In this document: piece after piece, positions 21,486 to 31,395 of the stretch | Numbering within the stretch: position 1 is the first letter of the stretch | Layout: each line of letters starts with the position of its first letter | Source of the DNA: Clostridia bacterium | GTDB lineage: Bacteria; Bacillota; Clostridia; Peptostreptococcales; Caminicellaceae | DNA length: 37,367 nucleotides | NCBI GenBank assembly: GCA_022361035.1 | Contig: JAKSBP010000318.1 | Coordinates: 1-37,367, forward strand | Direction: 5' to 3' | The notes under the pieces: model-generated | Database searches by the model: none | What the model was told of the DNA's origin: nothing | What the model saw: the letters and a program-made list of their open reading frames with translations, nothing else | Translations under genes and position numbers: made by a program

Positions 21486-22136
21486 ATGAGATTGATACTA
21501 TTAGGACCACCTGGGGCTGGAAAGGGAACGCAGGCTGTTAGAATAGCTAACAAGTACAATATACCCCATATCTCAACTGGTGATATTTTAAGAAAAAATA
21601 TCAAAGATGGTACGGAGCTTGGAAAAAAAGCTAAGGAATATATTGATAAAGGCTTACTAGTTCCCGATGAACTAGTTGTAGCTATTGTAGAAGATAGGCT
21701 AAAGGAAGAGGACTGTAAAAGTGGATTTCTACTAGATGGATTTCCAAGAACAGTAAATCAAGCTGAGGCCCTTGATAAAGTTTTAAATAATATGAATACA
21801 TCTCTCCACGGAGTAATAAATATTAAAGTTGATAAAAGTACCCTTGTAGGAAGAGCTGTAGGAAGAAGGATCTGCCAAGAGTGTGGAGCCACTTATCACG
21901 TTGAATTTAATCAGAGTAAGACAGAGGGTAAGTGTGATGTTTGTGATGGTGAACTTTACCAAAGAAATGATGATAAAGAGGAAACAGTTTCTAAGAGAAT
22001 AGAAGTATATCTCAATGAAACCGCACCACTTACTGAATACTACTCTAAGAAGGAACTTTTAGAGAACATTAACGGTCAGCAGGATATAAACAATGTTTTT
22101 GAGGATATAGTGTTAGCTCTAGGGAGCGAAAAATAA
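21486..22136 (+). CDS. adk: Adenylate kinase
   Basis: 216-residue long-form adenylate kinase (ATP + AMP = 2 ADP). The P-loop is GPPGAGKGT (7-15), the AMP-binding DGFPRT motif is at 84-89, and the LID has a four-cysteine zinc site (C130, C133, C150, C153), as in Gram-positive enzymes. ATG 21486 follows GGGAG by 7 bases. Its stop overlaps the map start by one base (TAATG), so adk and map are coupled, the usual arrangement after secY in Firmicutes. Confidence 0.98.
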   Translation: MRLILLGPPGAGKGTQAVRIANKYNIPHISTGDILRKNIKDGTELGKKAKEYIDKGLLVPDELVVAIVEDRLKEEDCKSGFLLDGFPRTVNQAEALDKVLNNMNTSLHGVINIKVDKSTLVGRAVGRRICQECGATYHVEFNQSKTEGKCDVCDGELYQRNDDKEETVSKRIEVYLNETAPLTEYYSKKELLENINGQQDINNVFEDIVLALGSEK

Positions 22137-22882
22137 TGATTATTTTAAAATCTAAGAGCGAAATTGAAAAGATGATTAAAGCGGGTAATATAGTAGCAAG
22201 AACCCATCAAGAACTTAAAAAATATATAAGAACAGGCATTACTACAAAGGAACTTGATGAAATAGCTGAAAATACAATACAGAGCCTTGGAGGAATACCT
22301 GCTTTTAAAGGATATGGTGGCTTCCCCGCCAGTATTTGCACTTCAATTAATGAAGAAGTTGTACATGGAATTCCTGGATTAAAAAAGCTAAAAGATGGCG
22401 ATATTATTAGTATAGATATTGGGGCCATTTATGGTGGCTATTACGGTGATGCAGCTAACACTTATCCAGTTGGAGAAATCTCAGATGAGGCTCAAAGGCT
22501 TATCGAGGTTACAAGAAATAGCTTCTATGAAGGATTAAAGTTTTGCAAAGAAGGATTTCGTTTATCGGATATATCCCATGCTATACAAAGCTATGTAGAA
22601 AGTAATAGTTTTTCAGTTGTCATGGATTATGTAGGCCACGGTATAGGAGCTAGTATGCACGAAGCTCCACAGATACCAAACTTTGGACCACCGGGAAAGG
22701 GACCAAGATTATGCAGTGGAATGGCCTTAGCCATAGAGCCTATGGTCAATGCTGGAACCTACAGAGTAAAAACACTTCTTGACAATTGGACTGTTGTTAC
22801 CATAGACGGGAGATTATCGGCCCATTATGAGCATACAGTGGTAATTACTGAAGACGAACCTTTAATATTAACAAAACTGTAA
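22136..22882 (+). CDS. map: Methionine aminopeptidase, type I
   Basis: 248-residue enzyme that removes the initiator methionine from nascent proteins. The metal ligands are D94, D105, H168, E201 and E232, with the substrate-binding H77 in VVHGIP. No N-terminal zinc-finger extension is present. ATG 22136 overlaps the adk stop. The short KOW-domain gene follows after 25 bases. Confidence 0.97.
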   Translation: MIILKSKSEIEKMIKAGNIVARTHQELKKYIRTGITTKELDEIAENTIQSLGGIPAFKGYGGFPASICTSINEEVVHGIPGLKKLKDGDIISIDIGAIYGGYYGDAANTYPVGEISDEAQRLIEVTRNSFYEGLKFCKEGFRLSDISHAIQSYVESNSFSVVMDYVGHGIGASMHEAPQIPNFGPPGKGPRLCSGMALAIEPMVNAGTYRVKTLLDNWTVVTIDGRLSAHYEHTVVITEDEPLILTKL

Positions 22883-22907
22883 TCAAAGATTAAAAGAGGT
22901 GTATATT

Positions 22908-23198
22908 TTGCAAAGTACTAGGGAAGTTGCTATTGGACAATTTGTTAAGTCGAAGGCAGGAAGAGATAGAGATAGAGTTTTTATTGTCATTGATATAATT
23001 GATGAGCTATATGTTTTGATAGCTGACGGAGATTTTAGGAAGATGGAAAATGCAAAAAAGAAAAAAATTAAACATCTATCAAAATTTAATATAGTTAGTG
23101 AAGAAATTGAAAAAAGATATGATTCAGATAAAAAGATAAGTAATATGATGCTTAGGCGAGAGATAGAGAAACTGGGCTTTCACAAAACCCAGATATAG
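22908..23198 (+). CDS. KOW-domain RNA-binding protein, L14e-like
   Basis: 96-residue protein related to the L14e/L6e/L27e group of KOW proteins; genes of this type are found between map and infA in many Clostridia. The start chosen is TTG 22908, 8 bases after GAGGTG, because GTG 22899 lies within that site. The N-terminal half (REVAIGQFVKSKAGRDRDRVFIVIDI) reads as a KOW beta-barrel, followed by a charged DGDFRKMENAKKKKIKHLSKFNI segment and a helical tail. A ribosome-associated role is inferred from family and context only; no function is established here. Confidence 0.8.
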   Translation: MQSTREVAIGQFVKSKAGRDRDRVFIVIDIIDELYVLIADGDFRKMENAKKKKIKHLSKFNIVSEEIEKRYDSDKKISNMMLRREIEKLGFHKTQI

Positions 23199-23213
23199 GA
23201 GGTATGATTCCTA

Positions 23214-23432
23214 ATGGCAAAAAAAGAGGCTATTGAAGTTAAGGGTACTGTAGTAGAGGCATTGCCAAATGCTATGTTTAAAGTAAAGCTTGAAAATGGG
23301 TATGAGGTTTTAGCCCATATATCGGGAAAACTTAGAATGAACTTTATTAGAATATTACCTGGTGATAAGGTTACCTTAGAACTTTCTCCATATGATTTGA
23401 CTAGAGGCAGGATTACTTGGCGTGGCAAGTGA
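23214..23432 (+). CDS. infA: Translation initiation factor IF-1
   Basis: 72-residue OB-fold factor that occupies the 30S A site during initiation. ATG 23214 follows AGGAGGT. The sequence from [21 protein letters not shown] to [15 protein letters not shown] is typical, and the length is standard. rpmJ follows after 15 bases. Confidence 0.98.
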   Translation: MAKKEAIEVKGTVVEALPNAMFKVKLENGYEVLAHISGKLRMNFIRILPGDKVTLELSPYDLTRGRITWRGK

Positions 23433-23435
23433 TAA

Positions 23436-23561
<126 letters not shown>

Positions 23562-23730
23562 AATTCAAATTATCTATAGCTTTTTTTAGATAGCTTTAGT
23601 ATAATGTTTTTTTGAGAGTAATATTAGCGGCTGCAAATAAAAATTACAATTACTGTTAAATAGAAAATCATCCTGAGCAAAATAGGAACACACATGTTAA
23701 TGCAATGTTTACCTAGGAGGTGTAGAGTGA
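23562..23730 (+). promoter_or_regulatory. Leader and possible promoter of the alpha operon
   Basis: A consensus TATAAT lies at 23600-23605 but lacks a clear -35 box. Just upstream TATCTA (23571-23576) pairs with TAGATA (23587-23592), followed by T-rich sequence, which may give weak termination after rpmJ. Downstream GTAAT (23618-23622) can pair with ATTAC (23643-23647). S4 represses the alpha operon through its leader in E. coli; whether this is an S4 site is unproven. Confidence 0.35.
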
Positions 23731-24102
23731 ATGGCAAGGATAGCAGGTATAGACTTACCTAGAGATAAAAGAGTTGAGATTGGCTTGACCTATATTTTCG
23801 GTATAGGAAGAAGAGTATCTCAAGAAATCTTAACTAAGGCTGGTATTAATTTTGATACTAGAGTTAAGGATCTGACGGAAGAAGAGGTAAGTAAGCTAAG
23901 ACAAATAATTGATAATGAATACAATGTTGAAGGTGACTTGAGAAGAGAAGTATCTTTAAATATTAAAAGACTAAAAGAAATTGGATGCTATAGAGGTATT
24001 CGTCATAGAAAGGGTCTTCCAGTAAGGGGACAGAGCTCAAAAACTAATGCGAGAACACGTAAAGGACCTAAGAGGGCAGTGTCACGTAAAAAGAAAAAAT
24101 AG
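23731..24102 (+). CDS. rpsM: 30S ribosomal protein S13
   Basis: 123-residue S13 of the 30S head. ATG 23731 follows AGGAGGTG. The N-terminus [26 protein letters not shown] contains the helix-hairpin motif, and the basic tail ([16 protein letters not shown]) reaches towards P-site tRNA. It is the first gene of the alpha cluster. Confidence 0.98.
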   Translation: MARIAGIDLPRDKRVEIGLTYIFGIGRRVSQEILTKAGINFDTRVKDLTEEEVSKLRQIIDNEYNVEGDLRREVSLNIKRLKEIGCYRGIRHRKGLPVRGQSSKTNARTRKGPKRAVSRKKKK

Positions 24103-24120
24103 ATAAGGGGAGGTTAAGCA

Positions 24121-24519
24121 ATGGTAGCTAAGAAAGTACGTAAAGTTCGTAGAAAAAAACGTGAACGTAAAAATATAGAGCGAGGCCAAGCCCATATCCA
24201 ATCAACTTTTAATAATACTATTATTACGATTAGCGATATGACTGGCAATGCTATTTCTTGGTCATCTGCAGGGAACTGTGGATTTAAGGGTTCAAGAAAA
24301 TCAACTCCATTTGCTGCTCAAATGGCAGCTGAAATAGCAGCTAAAGCAGCTATGGAACATGGTTTAAGAACTGTAGAAGTATATGTAAAAGGACCTGGTT
24401 CAGGGAGAGAAGCAGCTATTAGATCCCTTCAGGCAACAGGCTTAGAAATAAATTCAATTAAAGATGTTACACCAATACCCCACAATGGCTGTAGGCCGCC
24501 AAAGCGTAGAAGAGTATAA
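24121..24519 (+). CDS. rpsK: 30S ribosomal protein S11
   Basis: 132-residue S11 of the 30S platform. ATG 24121 follows AGGGGAGG. The basic N-terminus, [27 protein letters not shown] and the ending [18 protein letters not shown] are diagnostic. The NG of PHNGCRP is a known isoaspartate site in other bacteria. Confidence 0.98.
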   Translation: MVAKKVRKVRRKKRERKNIERGQAHIQSTFNNTIITISDMTGNAISWSSAGNCGFKGSRKSTPFAAQMAAEIAAKAAMEHGLRTVEVYVKGPGSGREAAIRSLQATGLEINSIKDVTPIPHNGCRPPKRRRV

Positions 24520-24547
24520 TAATAGAGTAGGAGGTGCATAAAAGAAA

Positions 24548-25168
24548 ATGGCTAGATATACAGGACCGTCTTGTAGACTTTGTCGTAGAGAAGGAATGAA
24601 ATTGTATCTTAAAGGTGAAAGATGCTATACTGATAAATGTGCAGTTTCCAGAAGGGGAAGCGTGCCAGGTCAACATGGTAATAGGAGATCAAAGCTTTCA
24701 AACTACGGCATACAATTAAGGGAAAAGCAAAAAGTAAAGAGATATTATGGTGTACTGGAAACTCAATTCAGAAACTATTATTCAATGGCTGAAAAGCAAT
24801 CAGGTATTACTGGTGATAACTTCTTAAGAATCCTTGAAAGAAGATTAGACAACGTTGTTTATAGACTTGGTTTTGCAGCTTCAAGAAAAGAAGGAAGACA
24901 ATTAGTAAGACATGGACATTTTACATTAAATGGTCATAAGGCAAATATTCCTTCAATGCTTGTAAGACCAGGGGATATTATATCTATAAAGGAAAAGAGT
25001 AAAAAATCATCTAAGATTAAAGAGCTTAGAGAAAAATCAGTAACTGTACCTCAGTGGTTAGAAGCTGATATTGAGAAATTAGAAGGTAAAGTTGTAGCTA
25101 TGCCTGTAAGAGAAGATATAGAGTTACCTATAGAGGAACATTTAATTGTTGAGTTATACTCTAGGTAA
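24548..25168 (+). CDS. rpsD: 30S ribosomal protein S4, zinc form
   Basis: 206-residue S4, a primary assembly protein and, in E. coli and Bacillus, a translational repressor. The N-terminal C9, C12, C26 and C31 make a zinc site. The S4 RNA-binding domain ([31 protein letters not shown]) is intact. ATG 24548 follows AGGAGGTG. Here rpsD is inside the alpha cluster, as in Clostridia and E. coli, unlike B. subtilis where it is separate. Confidence 0.97.
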   Translation: MARYTGPSCRLCRREGMKLYLKGERCYTDKCAVSRRGSVPGQHGNRRSKLSNYGIQLREKQKVKRYYGVLETQFRNYYSMAEKQSGITGDNFLRILERRLDNVVYRLGFAASRKEGRQLVRHGHFTLNGHKANIPSMLVRPGDIISIKEKSKKSSKIKELREKSVTVPQWLEADIEKLEGKVVAMPVREDIELPIEEHLIVELYSR

Positions 25169-25238
25169 TAAAAAATAAAATTAGTATATTAGAATCAGTT
25201 ACCCTCATAGTAATACTAGATTAAGAGGGGTGAAAATC

Positions 25239-26189
25239 GTGATAGAGATAGAAAAGCCAAAAATTGAATGTATTGATTTAAATGATGACTTCACCTATGG
25301 GAAGTTTGTAGTGGAGCCTTTAGAGAGAGGTTATGGCACTACACTTGGTAATAGTTTAAGAAGAATTCTATTATCATCTCTACCAGGTACGGCAATAAAA
25401 TGGATCAAAATAGATGGAGTATTACATGAGTTTTCAACAATATCCGGTGTAAAGGAAGATGTTATAGAAATCATATTGAATTTAAAAAGCTTAGCTGCAA
25501 AGATACATTCTGAGGAAGAAGTAAAGGTAGTTAGAATCAATGCCCAAGGGCCAGGTAAAATTACTGCAGGAGATATTAAGGCTGATGCTGACGTAGAGAT
25601 ACTAAATTCAGACCTTCATATAGCAACCCTTGATGAGGGCACTGATTTGAACATGGAATTAGGATTATCTAAGGGCAGAGGTTATGTTGCAGCAGATAAT
25701 AACAAGGAAGATGGAATGCCTATAGGAGTTATACCGGTTGACTCAATATATACTCCTGTGAAAAAAGTAAATTACACTGTTGAGAACACAAGAGTGGGAC
25801 AGGTAACTGATTATGATAGGTTGACTTTAGAGGTGTGGACAGATGGAAGCATTAAACCCGATGAAGCGGCTTCCTTAGGTGCCAAGATTATGAATGAACA
25901 TTTAAATTTGTTTATAACACTGACTGACCATATTGATGATGTTGAGATAATGGTAGAAAAGGAAGAAGACAAGAAGGAAAAAGTTTTAGAAATGACAATA
26001 GAAGAACTAGATCTTTCTGTTCGTTCATACAATTGTTTAAAGCGTGCGGGTATAAATACAGTTGAAGAGTTGACCCAAAGAACTGAAGAAGATATGATGA
26101 AGGTTAGAAATTTAGGAAAGAAATCACTAGAAGAAGTTAAACATAAGTTAATGGATTTATCATTGGGATTGAAGCCAAGTGATGAATAG
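25239..26189 (+). CDS. rpoA: RNA polymerase alpha subunit
   Basis: 316-residue alpha subunit. The start is GTG 25239, giving (M)[19 protein letters not shown] 25230 lies inside the GAGGGGTG Shine-Dalgarno. The N-terminal dimer domain has [30 protein letters not shown], and the C-terminal DNA- and activator-binding domain (about 248-316) contains [14 protein letters not shown] and [18 protein letters not shown] charged linker ([10 protein letters not shown]) joins them. Confidence 0.97.
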   Translation: MIEIEKPKIECIDLNDDFTYGKFVVEPLERGYGTTLGNSLRRILLSSLPGTAIKWIKIDGVLHEFSTISGVKEDVIEIILNLKSLAAKIHSEEEVKVVRINAQGPGKITAGDIKADADVEILNSDLHIATLDEGTDLNMELGLSKGRGYVAADNNKEDGMPIGVIPVDSIYTPVKKVNYTVENTRVGQVTDYDRLTLEVWTDGSIKPDEAASLGAKIMNEHLNLFITLTDHIDDVEIMVEKEEDKKEKVLEMTIEELDLSVRSYNCLKRAGINTVEELTQRTEEDMMKVRNLGKKSLEEVKHKLMDLSLGLKPSDE

Positions 26190-26212
26190 ACTGGTGAAAA
26201 GGAGGGAAGGTT

Positions 26213-26557
26213 ATGGTTGGTTATCGTAAGTTAAGACGTCCTACTGCTCATAGAAACTTAATGCTAAGAAACCTTGTTACAAGTCTATTTAAAAATGGGC
26301 GTATACAAACTACAGAGACAAGAGCTAAAGAAACTCGTAGATTAGCAGAAAAGATGATTACACTTGCTAAAAGAGGAGATCTTCACGCAAGGCGTCAAGT
26401 GCTTGCTTATATGTTAGATGAGACCGTAGTTAAGAATTTATTTGATGAGGTAGCACCAAAGTATCAAGAGAGAAATGGTGGCTATACTAGAATTCTTAAA
26501 CTAGGCCCTCGTAGAGGTGATGCTGCACCGATGGCTATACTAGAACTACTAGAGTAA
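26213..26557 (+). CDS. rplQ: 50S ribosomal protein L17
   Basis: 114-residue L17 near the tunnel exit. ATG 26213 follows AAAGGAGGG. The core [52 protein letters not shown] is characteristic. It is the last gene of the superoperon; a terminator starts 12 bases after its stop. Confidence 0.98.
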   Translation: MVGYRKLRRPTAHRNLMLRNLVTSLFKNGRIQTTETRAKETRRLAEKMITLAKRGDLHARRQVLAYMLDETVVKNLFDEVAPKYQERNGGYTRILKLGPRRGDAAPMAILELLE

Positions 26558-26568
26558 GGTGGTTAGAT

Positions 26569-26597
26569 GGGGATTAAGTTAAACTTAGTCCCTTTTT
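26569..26597 (+). terminator. Rho-independent terminator of the alpha operon
   Basis: GGGATTAAGT (26570-26579) pairs with ACTTAGTCCC (26583-26592), 10 bp with one G-U, over a 3-base loop, followed directly by TTTTT (26593-26597). This is the clearest intrinsic terminator in the window. Confidence 0.9.
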
Positions 26598-26600
26598 CTA

Positions 26601-26887
26601 TATAGATGTGTGATTGAGAATATTAACTTACTACAGCAGCCACAGAGAATCCTTTAGGCTCATGCTATAAATCTGTTTTTAAATAGATAATAAGAAGGTA
26701 AAACAGATTTATAAAAGAGTCTCTGATAAAGAGTTTAAAAGGAAGACTCTTTTGAAACACATATACGGAAATTATATATATCTATATATTTAAAAGGTCT
26801 ATAATTCCCTATGTGTTATAAAAATTGCTCAAAAGGAAACCTCAGAGTCTGCTTTCGTTTATTAAGTTTCTTAGTCACACATCTATA
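26601..26887. repeat. Long inverted-repeat element with three internal hairpins
   Basis: This gene-free 287-base stretch is bounded by TATAGATGTGTGA (26601-26613) and its exact reverse complement (26875-26887). The arms continue inward with partial complementarity for about 40 more bases. Between them lie three adjacent stems: 14 bp at 26666-26679/26700-26713, 10 bp at 26713-26722/26744-26753 (sharing base 26713), and AACACATA/TATGTGTT at 26756-26763/26810-26817 with further pairing inside. A 17-base near-direct repeat GTGATTGAGAATRTTAA occurs at 26610-26626 and 26897-26913. No coding frame is visible. It could be a miniature transposable element or a multi-branched RNA. Confidence 0.6.
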
Positions 26888-26930
26888 GATAGAAGAGTGA
26901 TTGAGAATGTTAAATAGAAGTTTAAAATGA

Positions 26931-26959
26931 TTGAATAATACTTTTTTTAAATATATAAT
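26931..26959 (+). promoter_or_regulatory. Promoter of the ECF transporter genes
   Basis: TTGAAT (26931-26936) and TATAAT (26954-26959) with a 17-base gap form a strong sigma-A match. It is the last part of the 451-base spacer and gives a leader of only about 40 bases before ecfA1, so no riboswitch fits between them. Confidence 0.7.
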
Positions 26960-27008
26960 AATAAATATGTAAATATCTCTAGTAAATCACCATTAGTGAG
27001 GTAATAAA

Positions 27009-27845
27009 ATGTCAAATATGATTGAAACTAAGGGATTGATATTTGAATATATAGGTAATGATGATGACAGGGTTACTGCAGTGAAAAATCTTTCTTTAAA
27101 TGTAAAGAAGGGAGAATTTGTGGTTATAATAGGTCACAATGGTTCTGGAAAATCTACCCTGGCAAAGCTTATTAATGCAATATTATTGCCTAGTAAAGGA
27201 AAAGTTTATGTAGATAATATGGATACATTTGAGGAAGAAAAACTTTGGGATATCAGGCAAAGAGCTGGTATGGTATTTCAGAATCCAGACAATCAGATAG
27301 TAGCAACCATAGTTGAGGAAGATGTTGCCTTTGGCCCAGAAAATTTAGGTATTGATCCTCCTAACATAAAAAAAAGAGTAGAAGAATCCCTGAAAGCCTT
27401 GGGTGTATACGAGCTTAGACGTAAGCCGCCCCATTTGTTGTCAGGAGGTCAGAAGCAAAGGGTAGCAATAGCTGGGGTATTGGCTATGAAACCACAGTGC
27501 ATCATATTTGATGAGCCTACAGCAATGCTAGACCCTTCAGGGAGAAATGAAGTAATGGATGCCGTAGAAAAGCTAAAGGAAGAGGGTATAACCATAATAC
27601 ATATTACCCATTTCATGGATGAAGCTGTATATGCGGACCGAGTAATAGTAATGGAAGATGGAAAAATAGCTTTAGAGGGTAAACCAAAGGATGTATTTTC
27701 TAAAGTGGAAAAGCTAAAGGAATTGGGATTGGATGTACCGGGGGTTACCCTTCTATCCCATAGTCTTAATAAAGAAGGGATCAATATATCAAAGGATATT
27801 TTAACAGTAGATGAGATGGTGAGTGAATTATGTCAATTATTGTAG
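27009..27845 (+). CDS. ecfA1: ECF transporter ATPase EcfA1
   Basis: 278-residue ABC ATPase of the energy-coupling factor vitamin/metal transporter module. Walker A is GHNGSGKST (42-50); the Q-loop segment [27 protein letters not shown], the signature LSGGQKQR, Walker [12 protein letters not shown] and the switch histidine in ITHFMDEA are all present. The C-terminal extension typical of EcfA follows. ATG 27009 lies after GTGAGGTAAT. Its end overlaps ecfA2 by 16 bases. Confidence 0.95.
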   Translation: MSNMIETKGLIFEYIGNDDDRVTAVKNLSLNVKKGEFVVIIGHNGSGKSTLAKLINAILLPSKGKVYVDNMDTFEEEKLWDIRQRAGMVFQNPDNQIVATIVEEDVAFGPENLGIDPPNIKKRVEESLKALGVYELRRKPPHLLSGGQKQRVAIAGVLAMKPQCIIFDEPTAMLDPSGRNEVMDAVEKLKEEGITIIHITHFMDEAVYADRVIVMEDGKIALEGKPKDVFSKVEKLKELGLDVPGVTLLSHSLNKEGINISKDILTVDEMVSELCQLL

Positions 27846-28693
27846 AGAATCTTATACATGTTTATAATCCCAATACTCCATTTGAATCGAAGGCCCTTTC
27901 CGATATAAGTTTTTCTATTGAAGAGGGAGAATTTGTGGGCTTAATTGGACATACTGGTTCAGGAAAATCAACCCTTATACAACATTTAAATGGTCTGTTA
28001 AAACCCACTAAAGGAAAAGTTCAAATAAATAATTTAGACATAATGGATAAAAATATAAAGCTCAATGAAATAAGAAAAAAAGTAGGATTGGTTTTTCAAT
28101 ATCCAGAATATCAGTTATTTGAAGAAACAATATATAAAGAAGTTGCCTTTGGCCCAATGAATCTAGGACTAACTGACCTAGAAATTGAAGCCAGAGTCAA
28201 GGAAGCCTTGGAATTAGTTGGTTTAAATTTTGAATATATGAAGGACAGGTCTCCCTTTGAATTAAGTGGAGGGCAGAGAAGAAGAATAGCAATAGCTGGA
28301 GTAATAGCTATGAAGCCGGAGATACTTATACTGGACGAACCGACAGCAGGATTGGACCCAAGGGGAAGAGATGAGATTTTGAACCAGATTAAGGAGCTTC
28401 ATTCAAAATATAAAATAACGGTCATACTAGTTTCCCACAGCATGGAGGATATTGCTAGATTGGTAAGTAAAATAATAGTGATGGACAGGGGAAAAATAGC
28501 ATTGATAGGACCTCCAAGGGAAATATTTAGAGAAGCAGAAAAGCTTGAAAAAATAGGATTAGGTCTTCCTCAAATGACCCGTTTAGTTAAGAAGCTAAGG
28601 GAAAAGGGAATTAATATTAGAGATAATGTCTTTACTGTTGAAGAAGTGAAAAATGAAATACTTAAGCTAGTGAGGGACAAAAAAAATGCTTAG
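27830..28693 (+). CDS. ecfA2: ECF transporter ATPase EcfA2
   Basis: 287-residue partner ATPase. Walker A is GHTGSGKST (40-48), with [40 protein letters not shown] and SHSMED. The [14 protein letters not shown] stretch is characteristic of the second ATPase. It starts inside ecfA1 and its end overlaps ecfT by 8 bases, indicating tight translational coupling of the three subunits. Confidence 0.95.
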   Translation: MSIIVENLIHVYNPNTPFESKALSDISFSIEEGEFVGLIGHTGSGKSTLIQHLNGLLKPTKGKVQINNLDIMDKNIKLNEIRKKVGLVFQYPEYQLFEETIYKEVAFGPMNLGLTDLEIEARVKEALELVGLNFEYMKDRSPFELSGGQRRRIAIAGVIAMKPEILILDEPTAGLDPRGRDEILNQIKELHSKYKITVILVSHSMEDIARLVSKIIVMDRGKIALIGPPREIFREAEKLEKIGLGLPQMTRLVKKLREKGINIRDNVFTVEEVKNEILKLVRDKKNA

Positions 28694-29483
28694 AGATATA
28701 ACATTAGGACAATACTATCCTATAGATTCAATTATTCATAGACTAGACCCTAGGCTAAAAATATTGGCTTCCTTTGCATATATAATTGCCCTATTCATAG
28801 TGAAAAATATTGAAACCTATACTTTAGTTATTGCCTTTTTAGCCTCAATAATCTTTTTATCAAAGGTTCCTCTAAAATATATTCTTAAGGGATTGAAACC
28901 TATACTATTAATCATAGTTCTTACCTTTGGAATCAATATCTTTATGACCCAAGGAGAACTACTTTATAGGGTGGGGCCTTTTAAAATTACAAGGGAAGGG
29001 ATTGAAATGGCAATATTTATGTCCTTTAGGCTTATATTTTTAATTATAGGGACTTCACTTCTTACCCTTACAACTCCCCCAATAGAACTTACCGATGGAA
29101 TAGAGAGGTGCCTTAACCCCTTTAAGAGATTCGGTGTTCCGTCCCATGAGTTGGCTATGATGATGACTATAGCATTAAGATTCATACCTACCCTACTGGA
29201 GGAAACCGATAAAATTATGAAGGCTCAAATGGCAAGGGGAGCAGATTTTGAAAGTGGAAACTTGGTAAAAAGAGCAAAGAGCTTAATACCACTATTAGTC
29301 CCTCTATTTATAGGTGCATTTAGAAGGGCCGATGATCTAGCTATGGCAATGGAAGCTAGATGCTATAGGGGCGGGAAAAATAGAACTAGAATGAAGCAAT
29401 TAAAATTTTCCACTAGAGACTATGTTGCTACAGCAGTGGTTAGTGGATTTGTTGCCTTTATATTTATAATAAGTTATATATAG
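28686..29483 (+). CDS. ecfT: ECF transporter transmembrane subunit EcfT
   Basis: 265-residue membrane protein that links the two ATPases to interchangeable substrate-binding S components. Several hydrophobic segments are visible ([37 protein letters not shown], and a last one near the C-terminus). The coupling-helix motifs are [10 protein letters not shown] and EARCYRGG. No S component is encoded here, so the module probably serves several S components encoded elsewhere. The substrate cannot be told from this locus. Confidence 0.93.
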   Translation: MLRDITLGQYYPIDSIIHRLDPRLKILASFAYIIALFIVKNIETYTLVIAFLASIIFLSKVPLKYILKGLKPILLIIVLTFGINIFMTQGELLYRVGPFKITREGIEMAIFMSFRLIFLIIGTSLLTLTTPPIELTDGIERCLNPFKRFGVPSHELAMMMTIALRFIPTLLEETDKIMKAQMARGADFESGNLVKRAKSLIPLLVPLFIGAFRRADDLAMAMEARCYRGGKNRTRMKQLKFSTRDYVATAVVSGFVAFIFIISYI

Positions 29484-29487
29484 TCAA

Positions 29488-29511
29488 CTTTGAGAACTAA
29501 AAGTTCCAAAG
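29488..29511 (+). promoter_or_regulatory. Hairpin after ecfT
   Basis: CTTTG (29488-29492) pairs with CAAAG (29507-29511), and GAACT (29494-29498) with AGTTC (29502-29506), with one bulged A and a 3-base loop. It is A-rich downstream, with no T run, so termination is doubtful and truA may be co-transcribed. Confidence 0.4.
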
Positions 29512-29581
29512 AAAAGATATAGAAGCCTTCATAGTAAAATTTGCACAGAGGTTTTAACCCTAAATAGTACAGGTGGAAATT

Positions 29582-30316
29582 ATGAAAAATGTTAAATTAA
29601 CAATAGCCTATAACGGAACAAATTATAGTGGTTGGCAGAGACAAAGTAATGCTAGGACTGTACAGGGTGAGATTGAAAGGAAATTAAGGTTAATTACAAA
29701 GCAAGAGATTGAAATTCATGGGTCAGGGAGAACCGATGCCGGGGTCCATGCCCTAGGTCAAATTGCAAGCTTTAAGTCTAACCTTTCAATACCTATTAAT
29801 AGGATTGCCTTTGCTTTAAATAATGCCCTACCCCTGGATATAGTAATAAAGAGTGTAGAAGAAGTGGATATGGATTTTCATGCACGATACTCAGCAAAGG
29901 GGAAAAAATATATATATAAAATATATAATGACAGCATAAGAAATCCTATGTATGTAAACCATTCATATTTTGTTAATGGAAATATAGATATAAAGAAAAT
30001 AAGGGAATCAAGCAAATATTTTATCGGGGAACATGACTTTAGAGGTTTTATGTCATCTAGGAGCAATGTAAAAAATACAATTAGAACAATTTATAGTATA
30101 GATATATATAAAGAGGAGAATTTTATCATTCTTGAATATAAGGGAAATGGATTCCTCTATAATATGGTTAGAATAATTACAGGTACATTGTTAGATGTAG
30201 CACTTAGTAAAATAAATATAGAAAATCTTGATTATATAATAAAATCGAGGGATAGAAGAAATGCTAGACATAAGGCACCACCCCAGGGATTGTACTTAGG
30301 GGAAGTCTATTATTGA
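29582..30316 (+). CDS. truA: tRNA pseudouridine(38-40) synthase TruA
   Basis: 244-residue enzyme that makes pseudouridine at positions 38-40 of the tRNA anticodon arm. The start is ATG 29582, 5 bases after AGGTGG; GTG 29573 is part of that site. The catalytic aspartate is D52 in GSGRTDAGVHALGQ. The YNGTNYSGWQRQ start and the C-terminal FLYNMVRIITGTLLDV are family hallmarks. The order ecfA1-ecfA2-ecfT-truA-rplM-rpsI is common in Firmicutes. Confidence 0.97.
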   Translation: MKNVKLTIAYNGTNYSGWQRQSNARTVQGEIERKLRLITKQEIEIHGSGRTDAGVHALGQIASFKSNLSIPINRIAFALNNALPLDIVIKSVEEVDMDFHARYSAKGKKYIYKIYNDSIRNPMYVNHSYFVNGNIDIKKIRESSKYFIGEHDFRGFMSSRSNVKNTIRTIYSIDIYKEENFIILEYKGNGFLYNMVRIITGTLLDVALSKINIENLDYIIKSRDRRNARHKAPPQGLYLGEVYY

Positions 30317-30400
30317 TTATTACGTTAATATCCAATTTTATTCTATTGCTCCATAGTATAGTAATAATAATATTTAGCACGCTTATCTGTAAAATATTCC

Positions 30401-30429
30401 TTGACACACACGGCTCCATGTATTAAAAT
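30401..30429 (+). promoter_or_regulatory. Promoter of rplM-rpsI
   Basis: A perfect TTGACA (30401-30406) and TAAAAT (30424-30429) are separated by 17 bases. Transcription would start near 30436. The preceding part of the spacer (30317-30400) shows nothing beyond AT-rich sequence with a weak imperfect dyad. Confidence 0.8.
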
Positions 30430-30435
30430 ATAAGT

Positions 30436-30534
30436 TGGTTTAAAATAGCGTTTAAAAAATCCACTAGCCCCGGATTTTTAGGATAAAATATATATATACT
30501 CAATTTCGGATTTGTTAAGTTAGGAGGGAAATAG
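30436..30534 (+). promoter_or_regulatory. Leader of rplM, candidate L13 autoregulatory element
   Basis: AAAAATCC (30455-30462) pairs with GGATTTTT (30472-30479) over a 9-base loop. A second CGGATTT at 30507-30513, just before the Shine-Dalgarno, can pair with the same AAATCC, so two hairpins are mutually exclusive. L13 leaders are known upstream of rplM in Firmicutes; assignment here rests on position and pairing only. Confidence 0.5.
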
Positions 30535-30963
30535 ATGAAATCATACGTTGCTAAACCCTATGAGGTAGAGAGAAAATGGTATGTAGTTGATGCAGAAGGT
30601 AAGACCTTAGGAAGACTTGCTACTCAAGTTGCTACTATATTAAGAGGAAAGCATAAACCTATTTTTACGCCCCACGTTGACACAGGTGATTTTGTAATAA
30701 TAGTAAATGCTGAAAAGGTTAAATTAACTGGTAAAAAGTTAGATCAAAAAATGTATAGATGGCATACTGGATATCCTGGTGGACTTAAAGAGAGAACATA
30801 CAGATATATGATGAATAACAAGCCAGAAAAAGTTGTTTTAAGTGCTGTAAAGGGCATGCTTCCAAAGAATTCCTTAGGAAGAAAAATGTTAACTAAGCTA
30901 AAGGTGTACAGAGGCTTAGAGCATAAACATGAAGCTCAAAAACCAGAAGTTCTTGATATATAG
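30535..30963 (+). CDS. rplM: 50S ribosomal protein L13
   Basis: 142-residue L13, an early 23S assembly protein. ATG 30535 follows [56 protein letters not shown] and the [16 protein letters not shown] ending are typical. It is paired with rpsI, 24 bases downstream, as in nearly all bacteria. Confidence 0.98.
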   Translation: MKSYVAKPYEVERKWYVVDAEGKTLGRLATQVATILRGKHKPIFTPHVDTGDFVIIVNAEKVKLTGKKLDQKMYRWHTGYPGGLKERTYRYMMNNKPEKVVLSAVKGMLPKNSLGRKMLTKLKVYRGLEHKHEAQKPEVLDI

Positions 30964-30987
30964 TAATTGCAGGAGGAGGGAAGATTA

Positions 30988-31380
30988 ATGGCTAAAGTGC
31001 AATATTATGGTACAGGTAGAAGAAAAAAATCCATAGCTAGAGTAAGGTTAGTACCTGGTAGTGGAAAAATAGTTATAAACGGAAGAGAATTAGATAATTA
31101 TTTTAATTATGAGACATTGAAGAGGGAAGTAAGAAGACCTCTTACTATAACGGAAACAGAAGGTAAGTTTGATGTACTTGCTAGGGTTCATGGTGGTGGG
31201 TTCACTGGACAGGCAGGAGCCTTAAGACACGGTATATCTAGAGCTTTACTAAAGGCTGATTTAGAGCTTAGGCCTATACTTAAAAACGCAGGTTTCCTAA
31301 CAAGGGACCCAAGGATGAAAGAGAGAAAGAAATACGGCTTAAAGGCTGCAAGAAGGGCTCCACAATTTTCAAAGAGATAG
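30988..31380 (+). CDS. rpsI: 30S ribosomal protein S9
   Basis: 130-residue S9, whose C-terminal tail touches P-site tRNA. ATG 30988 lies after GGAGGAGGG, giving [19 protein letters not shown]; an in-frame TTG at 30967 upstream includes the Shine-Dalgarno. The C-terminus ends [17 protein letters not shown], with the invariant SKR. Confidence 0.98.
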   Translation: MAKVQYYGTGRRKKSIARVRLVPGSGKIVINGRELDNYFNYETLKREVRRPLTITETEGKFDVLARVHGGGFTGQAGALRHGISRALLKADLELRPILKNAGFLTRDPRMKERKKYGLKAARRAPQFSKR

Positions 31381-31395
31381 GATTCCCTTTTATAT

